64,000 nucleotides of DNA from Phaeobacter inhibens DSM 16374 (lineage in GTDB: Bacteria > Pseudomonadota > Alphaproteobacteria > Rhodobacterales > Rhodobacteraceae), in the NCBI RefSeq assembly GCF_000473105.1, contig NZ_KI421498.1:1922001-1986000 (forward strand), given 5' to 3'. Positions 53,258-62,302 of the stretch are shown here, in pieces (the stretch's first letter is position 1; each line of letters opens with the position of its first letter). The position numbers were made by a program, and so were the translations under genes. The notes under the pieces were generated by a model. The model did not search any database, was not told the origin of the DNA, and was given only the letters and a program-made list of their open reading frames with translations.

Positions 53258-54189
53258 CGACACCAGCCACAACGCTGATTTCCCCGGCCTGCCGCGATGC
53301 GCTTGAGCAGTGGCTGGCCGGGCTGGCAGCCCTTCAGGGCGCGGCCGAGAACACCGTCACCGCCTATCGCGGCGATGTGGTGGAGTTTCTCGCATTTATG
53401 ACCCACCATTTTGGCGGCCCGCAGGGGCTGGGTGCGCTGGCGGAGATTTCCACCGGCGACATGCGCGCCTGGATGGCAGCCACCCGCGCCACCGGGACCG
53501 GGGCGCGCTCATTGGCGCGCAAGTTGTCGGCGGTCAAAAGTTTTTATACCTGGCTGGCGGAACGGCAGGGGTTTGAGCCCACAGCCGTCTTGTCGGCGCG
53601 CAGTCCCAAGTTTCAGAAGAAACTGCCCCGCCCGCTGGCAGAAGATGCCGCGCGCGCCGTGATCGAGACCGTGGAGTTTCAGTCCACCACCGATTGGGTC
53701 GCCGCCCGCGATGTGGCGGTGGTGACCCTGCTCTATGGCTGCGGGCTGCGAATTTCCGAGGCGTTGGGTCTGACCGGGGCAGACGCGCCGCTACCGGCGG
53801 TGCTGCGGATCACCGGCAAGGGCGGTAAGGAACGGATCGTGCCGGTGTTACCCGCCGCACGCGCGGCGGTCGACCGGTATCTGCGGCTTTGCCCGCATCC
53901 GCAGGAGCGCGCGGCACCGTTGTTTCGCGGTGTACGCGGCGGGGCGCTGAATGCGCGGCTTATTCGCAGCGCCATGGCGCAGGCGCGCGCCCAGCTGGGT
54001 CTGCCTGCCAGTGCCACGCCACATGCGTTGCGGCACAGCTTTGCCACCCATCTGCTGGAAGCCGGTGGCGATCTGCGCGCCATTCAGGAGCTGCTCGGCC
54101 ATGCCTCTCTGTCGACAACGCAGGCCTATACCGCAGTCGATACGGCGCATCTGATGGATGTCTACAACCGCGCCCATCCGAAAGCGTAA
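53254..54189 (+). CDS. xerC: Tyrosine recombinase XerC
   Basis: Resolves chromosome dimers at dif with XerD. The 311-aa product begins with GTG overlapping the DUF484 stop by four bases. The N-terminal SAM-like domain covers about 10-115; the catalytic residues are Arg166 (CGLRISEAL), Lys189 (TGKGGKER), His257-Arg260 (PHALRHSFATHL), His283 (LGHASL) and nucleophile Tyr292 (TQAYTAVD). Everything expected of an active recombinase is present. No phage or integron genes surround it, so it is the housekeeping gene. Confidence 0.96.
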   Translation: MTTPATTLISPACRDALEQWLAGLAALQGAAENTVTAYRGDVVEFLAFMTHHFGGPQGLGALAEISTGDMRAWMAATRATGTGARSLARKLSAVKSFYTWLAERQGFEPTAVLSARSPKFQKKLPRPLAEDAARAVIETVEFQSTTDWVAARDVAVVTLLYGCGLRISEALGLTGADAPLPAVLRITGKGGKERIVPVLPAARAAVDRYLRLCPHPQERAAPLFRGVRGGALNARLIRSAMAQARAQLGLPASATPHALRHSFATHLLEAGGDLRAIQELLGHASLSTTQAYTAVDTAHLMDVYNRAHPKA

Positions 54190-54286
54190 GACCTACGTAA
54201 AACATGGCGCTAGGGGGCTGGATTTAACCCCGTAGTAAGGGGCGTGCGACAGATTTCTGGCGTCAAATCCAGAAGGAGCCCCCGTG

Positions 54287-54628
54287 ATGAGTATCGTTGC
54301 CCAAAGCCATACAACAGACGCCGCGCCGCTTGGCGCGCCCTACAATCCCGCCAATCGTAGTGCCGCCAATGCCAGCACATCCGATATTGGCGATGTGGAT
54401 TTCAGCCAGTTTTATGAGCAGCTTCTGGCGGATCTGGACAGCGATGGCGATCGCCAGATTTCGGATCAGGAATGGGCGACCTATCGCGCAGGAAAGGCCG
54501 CGCGCGGTGAATTTGTCGCCGCCCCCGGACCATCTGATACAGGCGATGGCCCCCAGCTGGTCGACAGCCGCGCCCTGACCGAGACCTTATTTCGCAAGGC
54601 GCTGATGGAGGACCTTGCCGACCAGTGA
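54287..54628 (+). CDS. Small EF-hand protein
   Basis: A 113-aa protein (ATG 54287; a GTG one codon earlier is also possible) with one canonical EF-hand loop: DSDGDRQISDQE, calcium ligands at positions 1, 3, 5 and 12 and the hydrophobic Ile at 8. The N-terminal 40 residues are Ala/Ser/Thr-rich and there is no clear signal peptide. AAGGAG stands before the start. Orphan single EF-hands often work as dimers or sense calcium; role unknown. It lies between xerC and pcs, its own unit. Confidence 0.8.
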   Translation: MSIVAQSHTTDAAPLGAPYNPANRSAANASTSDIGDVDFSQFYEQLLADLDSDGDRQISDQEWATYRAGKAARGEFVAAPGPSDTGDGPQLVDSRALTETLFRKALMEDLADQ

Positions 54629-54788
54629 AACGGGGACCCGTTGTGGCTGTCTCAGGTGACCAGCGGCTGAGAGGTTGGTGGCGCGCAGGTGGCATCGACA
54701 CCACCAAAGACCCGAATTTCCGCGCATAGGCGAGACGTTTTTCCATTGACCACTTGCGAGGGTGCGGGAAATTCGCCATCAGGGGCCT

Positions 54789-55484
54789 ATGACACCTCAG
54801 TATCGTGCCCTCTCCGTTCACCTGCTGACCGCCACCGGCGCGGTCTTTGCTATCCTTGCCATGTTGGCCGCAGCTGATGCCAAGTGGAGCCTGATGTTTG
54901 TCTGGCTTGTTGTGGCCTTTGCCGTGGATGGCATTGATGGACCGCTGGCACGGCACTATGAGGTGAAGCGCTACGCGCCAGAGTTTGATGGTGTGCTGCT
55001 GGATCTGATCATCGACTATCTCACCTATGTGTTCATCCCGGCCTTCGCCCTGTTCAAATCCGGGCTGATGGCGGGCTGGACCGGTTGGGTGGCGCTGATT
55101 GTGATCACCTTTGCCAGTGCCTTGTATTTTGCCGACACCCGAATGAAGACCAAGGATAACTCCTTCTCCGGCTTTCCCGGATGCTGGAATATGCTGGTGC
55201 TGGTGATCTTTGCGCTGGAGCCGAGCCACTGGACCAGCCTGACGCTGGTCACCCTGCTGGCGATCGCGATGTTCCTGCCGCTGAAGTTCATTCACCCGGT
55301 GCGCACCGAACGCTGGCGCAAGGTGTCGCTGCCGATGGCATTGGCCTGGACCTTTTTTGCTGGCTGGGCCGCCTGGGTCGATTTCCACCCGGCAAGCTGG
55401 GCGCATTGGGGGCTGGTGCTGACCTCGGTCTATCTGATTTTTGTCGGCATCGCGCAGCAGATCATCCCCGAGAGCAAGGGCTGA
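54789..55484 (+). CDS. pcs: Phosphatidylcholine synthase
   Basis: Makes phosphatidylcholine from CDP-diacylglycerol and free choline, a pathway typical of alphaproteobacteria. The 231-aa membrane protein has about eight hydrophobic helices. The CDP-alcohol phosphotransferase motif is present as DGIDGPLARHYEVK followed by FDGVLLDLIIDY, with the expected Asp residues spaced four apart. The ATG at 54789 has AGGGG upstream; a longer frame from 54762 is less supported. Confidence 0.94.
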   Translation: MTPQYRALSVHLLTATGAVFAILAMLAAADAKWSLMFVWLVVAFAVDGIDGPLARHYEVKRYAPEFDGVLLDLIIDYLTYVFIPAFALFKSGLMAGWTGWVALIVITFASALYFADTRMKTKDNSFSGFPGCWNMLVLVIFALEPSHWTSLTLVTLLAIAMFLPLKFIHPVRTERWRKVSLPMALAWTFFAGWAAWVDFHPASWAHWGLVLTSVYLIFVGIAQQIIPESKG

Positions 55485-55554
55485 GCAGACCGTCTCAGCC
55501 CGATATCACCAGACTGCGGGTGTCATGAAACCCGGCATCTAAACGCTGGGGCAT

Positions 55555-55590
55555 CCCGGAATTGAGGCATCTGATGCCTGGAAATCCGGG
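55555..55590. terminator. Two-way hairpin between pcs and ogt
   Basis: AGGCATC-T-GATGCCT (55565-55579) is a perfect palindrome, flanked by CCCGGA (55555-55560) and TCCGGG (55585-55590), which also pair. The genes converge here, so this looks like a bidirectional terminator, though without a long T run. Confidence 0.6.
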
Positions 55591-55712
55591 TGCAAGTGTC
55601 GAGCCCGAGCCCGTCGCGCGATGCCCCGGCATGCCACCGCCACCAAGATCGGCCTCTGTTAGGGCGGGCTTGATCAGGCTACAGCCTGTGACGGATGATC
55701 AGCGCCATCGCT

Positions 55713-56171
55713 TCAGATCAGCAATCCCGCCGCCCCTTCGTGACGCAGAAGCGTGACTTTGGTCTCAACCCCGCCCGCACCGGAAAATCCCCCAAGACCT
55801 GAGGCGCCAAGCACCCGGTGGCAAGGGATAATCACCGGGATCGGATTGGCCCCGCAGGCGTTGCCAACGGGCTGTGCGGCTGCGCCCAGATCCTTTGCGA
55901 TGTCGCCATAGGTGCGGGTTTCACCAAGCGGGATCGCTGACATCGCGGCGCAGACCGCGCGCTGAAAATCGCTGCCCGCCACCGCCAGCGGCAGGTCGAA
56001 TTCAGTCAGCTCATGCGCGAAATAGGCGCGCAGCTGGGTCAGGGCCTCAGCTGTCAGCACCGACCCCGATGCGCCAACCGGCGCGGCCTGCCAGCTCAGG
56101 CGAACAATGGCCCCGTCGCGTTCCACAACGCAGAGCGTGCCGACAGGTGTTTCAAGACTGGCCTCTGCCAT
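55713..56171 (-). CDS. ogt: Methylated-DNA-[protein]-cysteine S-methyltransferase
   Basis: Suicide repair enzyme that transfers the alkyl group from O6-methylguanine to its own cysteine. The 152-aa product has the active-site motif IPCHRV with Cys117, preceded by AIPLGETRTYGDIA and followed by GLGGFSGAG. The ATG at 56171 is chosen for the typical MAEASLETPVGTL start; a GTG at 56234 would add 21 residues and cannot be excluded. It converges with pcs. Confidence 0.92.
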   Translation of the reverse strand: MAEASLETPVGTLCVVERDGAIVRLSWQAAPVGASGSVLTAEALTQLRAYFAHELTEFDLPLAVAGSDFQRAVCAAMSAIPLGETRTYGDIAKDLGAAAQPVGNACGANPIPVIIPCHRVLGASGLGGFSGAGGVETKVTLLRHEGAAGLLI

Positions 56172-56417
56172 CTGCTCTGTCTCGGTTTCAGGAAAGTGCA
56201 CGGGTCTGGTGATCCTTACGCTTGATGCTGTCACATCCTGGCCAGCGTCTGCGGGATCCTGCTCAGCGTCAAGGAGGAACCGTTATCCGGCCTCTGGACC
56301 TAACCTTTGGGATAGGAGGCTATGCCTTCGGCAGGGTCGGCTAACCTCAGGCGTTCATGCAATTGCACTAAATTTTAGTAAAGATGGATCTCAAGTTACG
56401 AAAAAGGTCATCACGTC

Positions 56418-56762
56418 ATGCAAGTCACCGGTCCAGGAAATGTCAGCGTCTATCGTATGTTGAATGGTCACGCGAATGGGCAGGCCGCAGCGCAGCAGGC
56501 GCAAGCCCAGCAGACCGGTGAGCAGATGGGGGGGCTTGATACCGCGGCCTCTCCCGCAAAGCAGGCGGCAGCGACAAGCACACAGGCCGCGCTGACCGGT
56601 CCCATTGAAGGCGCAAGCCTGGTGCCGGGAACACAGTATCTTCGCACCGTGGTGCAGCAGAAGCTACAGGATCTACAATCGGGCTGCCACGCTGGGCCGC
56701 TTCCGGCAAGTGAAGTGATCGCCCAAAATCAATATCGCGCGGCGCAGCAGGTGATCGGCTGA
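56418..56762 (+). CDS. Uncharacterised Gln/Ala-rich small protein
   Basis: A 114-aa protein with a low-complexity N-terminal half (about 15-60; repeated AQQ and QAQAQQ units) and a helical C-terminal half with YLRTVVQQKLQDL and PASEVIAQNQYRAAQQVIG. AAAAAGG precedes the ATG. It lies alone between ogt and ileS in a moderately AT-richer spot. No domain or signal peptide is recognised. Coding status is likely but not certain. Confidence 0.5.
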   Translation: MQVTGPGNVSVYRMLNGHANGQAAAQQAQAQQTGEQMGGLDTAASPAKQAAATSTQAALTGPIEGASLVPGTQYLRTVVQQKLQDLQSGCHAGPLPASEVIAQNQYRAAQQVIG

Positions 56763-56847
56763 TCCGGCCCGGATCGTCTCCCTCGCGCTGACCCGAAAAC
56801 CCCCGGCGTTCTTTGACACCATACCCCCGTCAAAGACGTCAAAAGAA

Positions 56848-56884
56848 GCGCGCCGCCCGCCCCATCGAGGAGCGGGCGGCGCGC
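56848..56884 (-). terminator. Terminator of ileS
   Basis: GCGCGCCGCCCGC (56848-56860) is the exact complement of GCGGGCGGCGCGC (56872-56884), a 13-bp stem with an 11-nt loop. On the minus strand it is followed by TTCTTTT. It sits about 70 bp after the ileS stop. Confidence 0.75.
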
Positions 56885-56955
56885 AGATCCAGTCTGGGAT
56901 CTGAAATCACCGCTATCCGGGCCGGATCATCTGCCGATCCGGACTGATCCCTGCC

Positions 56956-59886
56956 TTAGCTGAGCGCTGCGTCGCAACGACCACAGACGCCCGCGTGGCT
57001 GTGGTTGCCCACATCCGGCAGGATTTTCCAGCAACGCTGGCACTTGTCACCATCGGCCTTCTCAAACACCACCGATACGCCGTCCACCTCGGGCATGCGG
57101 AAGGCTTCTGCCGGGGCCGGATCACCGCTGAGGGCAATATCAGAGGTGATGCAGACATCAGCGAAATTCACCGATTTCAGCGCCGCCAGCACCTCCGCGT
57201 CGCGCACATGCACCACCGGCGCGGCCTCCAGCGAGGCGCCGATCACCTTGTCGACGCGCTGCACCTCAAGGGCGGCGGTGACGACGCGGCGGGCCTGACG
57301 GACCTTGGCCCATTTCGCGGCCAGCGGTTCATTCAGCCAATCCGCAGGGGTTGCGGGAATATCCTGCAGATGCAGCGAGCTGTCATCACCGGGGAAACGC
57401 TCCAGCCAGACCTCTTCCATGGTGAAGACCAGGATCGGGGCCAGCCAGGTGGTCAGGCGGTGGAACAGGATGTCCAGCACGGTGCGGGCCGCACGGGCGT
57501 TCAGCGTGTCACCATCGCAGTAAAGCGCATCCTTACGAACATCGAAGTAGAAGGCCGACAGATCCACGGTGGCAAAGTTGAACACCGCCGAGAACACGCC
57601 CTGAAAATCATAGGCCTGATAGCCGGTGCGGACCTTGTGATCCAGCTCGGCCAGACGGTGCAGGACCCATTGTTCCAGCTCCGGCATATCCGCCGGATCC
57701 ACCCGCTGATCTTCGGAGAAATCCGCAAGGCTGCCGAGCATGTAGCGCATGGTATTGCGCAGGCGGCGATAGCCATCGGCGACGCCTTTGAGGATCTCCG
57801 CCCCGATCCGCTGGTCGGCGGTGTAGTCGGTCTGCGCCACCCAGAGACGCAGGATATCAGCGCCATACTGCTGGACGATTTTCTCGGGCACGATGGTGTT
57901 GCCGAGCGATTTGGACATCTTGTTGCCCTTCTCGTCCAGCGTGAAGCCATGGGTGACCACGTTGCGATAGGGCGCGCGGCCTTTGGTGCCACAGGCCTGC
58001 AACAGCGAGGAGTGGAACCAGCCACGGTGCTGATCGGTGCCTTCCATGTAGACGTCGGCGATACCGTCCTCGGTGCCGTCCTCGCGGTCGCGCAGCACAA
58101 AGGCGTGGGTGGAACCGCTGTCGAACCACACGTCCAGCACGTCAAACACCTGATCATAATCCTCAGGGTTCGCGATGCCGTCGAGCATCTTGTCCTTGAA
58201 GCCATCCGTGTACCAGACATCGGCGCCGTGTTCTTCGAATGCGGCCACGATGCGGGTGTTCAGCGCCTCATTGCGCAGAAGGAAATCGGGATCGGTCGGC
58301 AGCAGGCCCTTCCTGGTGAAGCAGGTGAGCGGCACGCCCCAGGCGCGCTGGCGCGACAGCACCCAGTCCGGGCGGCTCTCGATCATGGAATAGAGACGGT
58401 TGCGGCCGGTCTGCGGGGTCCACTGCACCAGCTGGTCGATGGAGTTCAGCGCACGGGTGCGGATGGTGTCGCCCATCTCGCCCATGCCGTCGTCCAGCTC
58501 GCGGTCGACGCTGGCAAACCACTGCGGCGTGTTGCGGAACACGATCGGCGCCTTGGAGCGCCAGGAATGCGGGTAGCTGTGGGTGACGCGGCCGCGGGCG
58601 ATGATGCCGTCGGCCTCGACCAGCTTGGCGATCACAGCGGTGTTGGCTTTGCCTTCCTTGCCCTTTTTGTCAAAGACCTGAAGCCCGGCAAAGAACGGCA
58701 CATGCGGCAGGAACTCGGATTCTTCGCCCACGTTATGGGTCATCCGGTCAATCCAGTTGCGCGCCACGAAACATTCGTAGTCGTCCGCACCATGGCTGGG
58801 CGCGGTGTGCACGAAACCGGTGCCCGCATCATCGGTGACGTGGTCGCCGTCGATCATCGGCACGTCATAATCCCAGAAGCCATCTGCTCCCTCGATGCCC
58901 TTGAACGGATGGTTCAGGGTCAAGCCATCGAGTTCGGAGGCCTCCACATCGCGGACCTTGGTGAATTCGGTCACGCGGGATTTCTCCAGCACGTCTGCGG
59001 CCAGCGCATCGGCAAAGAGATACAGCTCACCCGGTTTGGTCCAGCTCTCTTCCTGCGTGGCGTCGACGCGGTAGAGGCCATAAGCCACCTTCGGATTATA
59101 GGCGACGGCCTTGTTCGACGGGATGGTCCAGGGGGTCGTGGTCCAAATCACGACGCGGGCCTTCGCCAGATCGCCAGTTGCATTGGCAGTACCGAACGGC
59201 ACCCAGATGGTATGCGACTTGTGGTCGTGATACTCAATCTCGGCCTCTGCCAGGGCGGTTTTCTCAACCGGCGACCACATCACGGGCTTGGAGCCCTGAT
59301 AGAGCGTGCCGTTCATCAGGAATTTCTGGAACTCCCCCGCGATCACCGCCTCGGCGTGGTAGTTCATGGTGAGGTACGGATCATCCCAATTGCCGGTGAT
59401 GCCCAGACGCTTGAACTCCTCGCGCTGGATGCCAACCCATTCATCGGCAAAGGCCCGGCATTCCTGACGGAAGTCAACAACCGGCACCTCGTCTTTGTTC
59501 TTGCCCTTCTTGCGGTACTGCTCTTCGATCTTCCATTCGATGGGCAGGCCGTGGCAATCCCAGCCCGGCACGTAGCGCGCATCAAAGCCCATCATCTGGT
59601 GCGAGCGCACGATCATGTCCTTGATCGTCTTGTTCAGCGCGTGGCCGATGTGCAGGTGACCGTTGGCGTAGGGAGGGCCATCGTGCAGGGTGAAGGGCTT
59701 GCGTTCCGCATCGGTGCCCTTGGCGGCGGCGGCCTTTTCGCGGAGTTTGTCATAGACGCCAATCTGGGCCCAACGCTCCAGCCAGCCCGGCTCCCGCTTG
59801 GGCAGGCCCGCGCGCATCGGGAAATCGGTTTTGGGCAGATTGAGGGTGTCTTTGTACTCAGGCGTCTGAGGCGTGTCGGCACACAT
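56956..59886 (-). CDS. ileS: Isoleucyl-tRNA synthetase
   Basis: Charges tRNA-Ile. The 976-aa class I synthetase has the HIGH-like motif HLHIGHALN in the Rossmann domain, the KMSKS motif in GNKMSKSLGN, an editing (CP1) domain between them and a C-terminal zinc finger with CQRCWK and CGRC pairs. AAGGA precedes the ATG at 59886; the longer frame to 59949 is not needed. Gene stands alone, convergent with the unknown Q/A-rich gene. Confidence 0.98.
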   Translation of the reverse strand: MCADTPQTPEYKDTLNLPKTDFPMRAGLPKREPGWLERWAQIGVYDKLREKAAAAKGTDAERKPFTLHDGPPYANGHLHIGHALNKTIKDMIVRSHQMMGFDARYVPGWDCHGLPIEWKIEEQYRKKGKNKDEVPVVDFRQECRAFADEWVGIQREEFKRLGITGNWDDPYLTMNYHAEAVIAGEFQKFLMNGTLYQGSKPVMWSPVEKTALAEAEIEYHDHKSHTIWVPFGTANATGDLAKARVVIWTTTPWTIPSNKAVAYNPKVAYGLYRVDATQEESWTKPGELYLFADALAADVLEKSRVTEFTKVRDVEASELDGLTLNHPFKGIEGADGFWDYDVPMIDGDHVTDDAGTGFVHTAPSHGADDYECFVARNWIDRMTHNVGEESEFLPHVPFFAGLQVFDKKGKEGKANTAVIAKLVEADGIIARGRVTHSYPHSWRSKAPIVFRNTPQWFASVDRELDDGMGEMGDTIRTRALNSIDQLVQWTPQTGRNRLYSMIESRPDWVLSRQRAWGVPLTCFTRKGLLPTDPDFLLRNEALNTRIVAAFEEHGADVWYTDGFKDKMLDGIANPEDYDQVFDVLDVWFDSGSTHAFVLRDREDGTEDGIADVYMEGTDQHRGWFHSSLLQACGTKGRAPYRNVVTHGFTLDEKGNKMSKSLGNTIVPEKIVQQYGADILRLWVAQTDYTADQRIGAEILKGVADGYRRLRNTMRYMLGSLADFSEDQRVDPADMPELEQWVLHRLAELDHKVRTGYQAYDFQGVFSAVFNFATVDLSAFYFDVRKDALYCDGDTLNARAARTVLDILFHRLTTWLAPILVFTMEEVWLERFPGDDSSLHLQDIPATPADWLNEPLAAKWAKVRQARRVVTAALEVQRVDKVIGASLEAAPVVHVRDAEVLAALKSVNFADVCITSDIALSGDPAPAEAFRMPEVDGVSVVFEKADGDKCQRCWKILPDVGNHSHAGVCGRCDAALS

Positions 59887-60132
59887 GTGCAGCGTCCTTT
59901 GGATGATCTGGTCGTGTTTTGGGATATTCGGTTCGGTGCGATGGCTCAAGCACCTTTGCCCGGCGGCTCACGTCTTCAGAGCGCCGGGGATATAATTCGA
60001 ATAATGATGGCCGCAACATGGGACATGGGGGCCTTATAGGGCTGCGCGGCAGGAGGGTAAAGCGGCTTGGCACTGCGAAGATGATACGCAATGCTGTGCA
60101 GATTGTTTTCAGATCATTCAGCGGTATCGCAT

Positions 60133-61701
60133 ATGGCCACCACAGACACAGTTTCCCTGACACTCCCGCTCACCTGGCATCAGCTGACACTATTGCTGGC
60201 CGCTGCGGGCTTCACCCTGCTGGTGCTGCTGACCTGGCTCGCCATTTCCGCCCCAGCCCAGGCAGCCAAAGAGCGCCGCTGGAGCAGCAACGGCTTACTG
60301 CTGGGCTATAGCCTCTGCCTGCTGCCGGTCTGGGCATTCCTGCTTTTTGAAACATGCGCCGCTTTGTGGATGCTGACGGTCAGGCTTTCGCCTGACGCCC
60401 AGAGCACGGATTTACGCTGGCATGTGCTGGGTTTTGTCGGGCTGGTGACCGCCACCGGTGGCTTAGTTGGCGCCCCCTTGGCGCTGTTGCGCGTCTGGGC
60501 AAATGAGCGTCAGACCCGAACCGCCGAACAGAACCATATGACGGACCGCATCACCAAAGCTGTGGAACAGCTTGGTGCAGAAAAGACCATCAAACGCATC
60601 ATAGGTAATGAAGCTAGTGAAGTCGGATCCGCGCTTTCGCAGATGCTAGCAACACCAAAACCAGTCATCGAGGAAGTTACCGAGCCAAACATCGAAGTCC
60701 GTATTGGTGGGTTGCTTGCGTTGGAGCGAATATCACGGGATTCGATCACATATGATCGCGGCCGGGACCACCTGTTGGTCATGGACATTCTCTGCGCCTA
60801 TGTCTGCAATAACTCGCCGCTGAGCACCGCCGAGGATGTTGCCGAAGGGCGTTTCATCCGCATGAAAAACAACCATGCGATCACAAATCCGGTTGACCTA
60901 CCGGAGTCTGAGTACACGGATATCCACGAGAGAGTTTTCGAGATACCAAGCCCTCGCTCCGACATCGCTTTTGCGATCAAGATTCTCGGGCGCCGTACCC
61001 CTGAACAGATCCAGCATGAAAGGCGGCATGGCTACCGCCCGACACTATCACGCTGCAATCTTCAGCGAGCGGATTTCTCGGACGGTGACTATTCATACAT
61101 GAGTTTCTTCGAGTCACGTATGGAATGAGCCTATCTGAATCGCGCCAATTTCTCTCACTGCAACCTGTCAGGAGCAGTTGTGACACGAGGGTTTCTTAGC
61201 AACACAACACTCGACTTCGCAAAACTCCATCACACAGATTTCAGCCACGCTCAGCTGAATGCAAGTTCTTTGGTCAAATGTTCTTATAGTTGTACATATT
61301 TCGATCAGACCCATATCGATAGAACCCTTTTCGAAATCGACTCGACACCAGGTTCAGAAAACCATTTCAAACTGATCCGACCTTTTCTCCACTCTGTTAG
61401 GTTCCAAGGTATGCTGGACTACATGCTCAGTGGGGAAATGAAACCAGTTCGAAAACATGTACCGCGCAAATGGAGCGCCGTTGTTTTCAGGAATGCGACG
61501 GTTTCCTCCGCTGCGCTGCATTTTTTTGACCCTCATCGCACCTTTGGGGATGGCTCTGTCACTCTGACGAGTGGACAACGGCCGGACCATTGGGTCGATG
61601 AAAGGTTGGACGATTTTGCATTTGATGACGCAGTGCAGGTCTGGGGACAAACCTATGAGAGATTGCCTGAGGAAGACGGTGACACAGGATTACCACGGTA
61701 G
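60133..61701 (+). pseudogene. Pentapeptide-repeat membrane protein interrupted by an in-frame TGA
   Basis: The first segment (60133-61128) encodes 331 aa: membrane helices at about residues 14-38, 55-85 and 95-115, a cytoplasmic helical domain with a conserved NIEVRIGGLLALERISRDS-type segment, then the first pentapeptide units (CNLQR ADFSD GDYSY MSFFE). The codon at 61126-61128 is TGA; the same frame then continues to 61701 with about 14 more units (AYLNR ANFSH CNLSG ...). The hydrophobic centre residue falls every fifth position on both sides of the stop, with no register change. A single base change from a sense codon would explain it. The part from 60600 on is less GC-rich than its neighbours. 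Truncated expression, re-initiation (GTG 61180) or read-through are possible. Confidence 0.7.
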
Positions 61702-61797
61702 AAATAATTGCACAATTGGTCGCAGGGATTGCCCCGCGCGGTGGGTGTACCGGCGGGGCGCTCTGGTGTAGCGACGGGGTGGAAAGGCGGAGTTCAC

Positions 61798-62208
61798 ATG
61801 ACCCAGACGTCCCTCGCGCGGTTTGATATTACGGCGGAACAGATCGCCTATGTGGTGGATATATTCTATGCTCGCGTGCGCGGCGATGCGGTGCTGGGGC
61901 CGGTGTTTTCGGCGCATGTGGAGGATTGGCCGGAGCATGAGGCGCTGATCACCCGGTTCTGGCGCAATGCGATCCTGCGGGAGAAATGCTATGGCGGCAA
62001 TCCGATGCGGGTGCATGTCAGCAGGCCGGATGTTAGGCCGGAGCATTTTGCGATCTGGTTGGGCCTGTTTCACGAGGTCTTGCAGGCGGAGCTGCCGGAA
62101 CGAACCGCGCTGCAATGGGGCGCTCTGGCGGACCGGATCGGCGAAGGGTTTCGCACCGGGATCGTCGCCATGCGCCAGCCAAAAAACGCCCCACCCAAGC
62201 TGTTCTGA
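61798..62208 (+). CDS. Group III truncated hemoglobin
   Basis: A 136-aa globin of the 2-over-2 type. Pattern marks are the LGPVF segment, the WPEHEALITRFW helix, the YGGNPM turn and a following His73 that should be the proximal heme ligand, then HFAIWLGLF. GGAG precedes the ATG at 61798; the frame opened upstream at 61708 is not needed. Group III globins of this kind have been tied to nitric oxide or oxygen handling; the exact job here is unknown. It is isolated, right after the broken pentapeptide gene. Confidence 0.88.
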   Translation: MTQTSLARFDITAEQIAYVVDIFYARVRGDAVLGPVFSAHVEDWPEHEALITRFWRNAILREKCYGGNPMRVHVSRPDVRPEHFAIWLGLFHEVLQAELPERTALQWGALADRIGEGFRTGIVAMRQPKNAPPKLF

Positions 62209-62236
62209 TCCTGAGACGCAGGCCCTCCCGCGTCTT

Positions 62237-62290
62237 AGGATGCCCTCGCATCCTTGCGGTCTTGGGCGTGGCTCATGCTCTGCATGAGCC
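62237..62290. repeat. Two adjacent hairpins between convergent genes
   Basis: AGGATGC-CCTC-GCATCCT (62237-62254) and GGCTCATGC-TCT-GCATGAGCC (62270-62290) are perfect stems of 7 and 9 bp. They lie between the globin and the ycjF gene, which converge, and probably terminate both. Confidence 0.6.
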
Positions 62291-62302
62291 TGAGGCGTGT
62301 GG

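Noticed and set aside
53254-54189. XerC gene as a mark of an integrated element
   Set aside because: It is coupled to DUF484 in the housekeeping arrangement and no attachment repeats, phage or integron genes surround it.
56995-60039. A 1014-codon open frame on the plus strand opposite ileS
   Set aside because: It is the mirror of a highly GC-biased, conserved ileS on the minus strand; its product shows no domain and no ribosome binding site.
61126-61128. TGA as a selenocysteine codon
   Set aside because: No SECIS-like hairpin is evident after the codon, pentapeptide proteins are not selenoproteins, and no sel genes are here.
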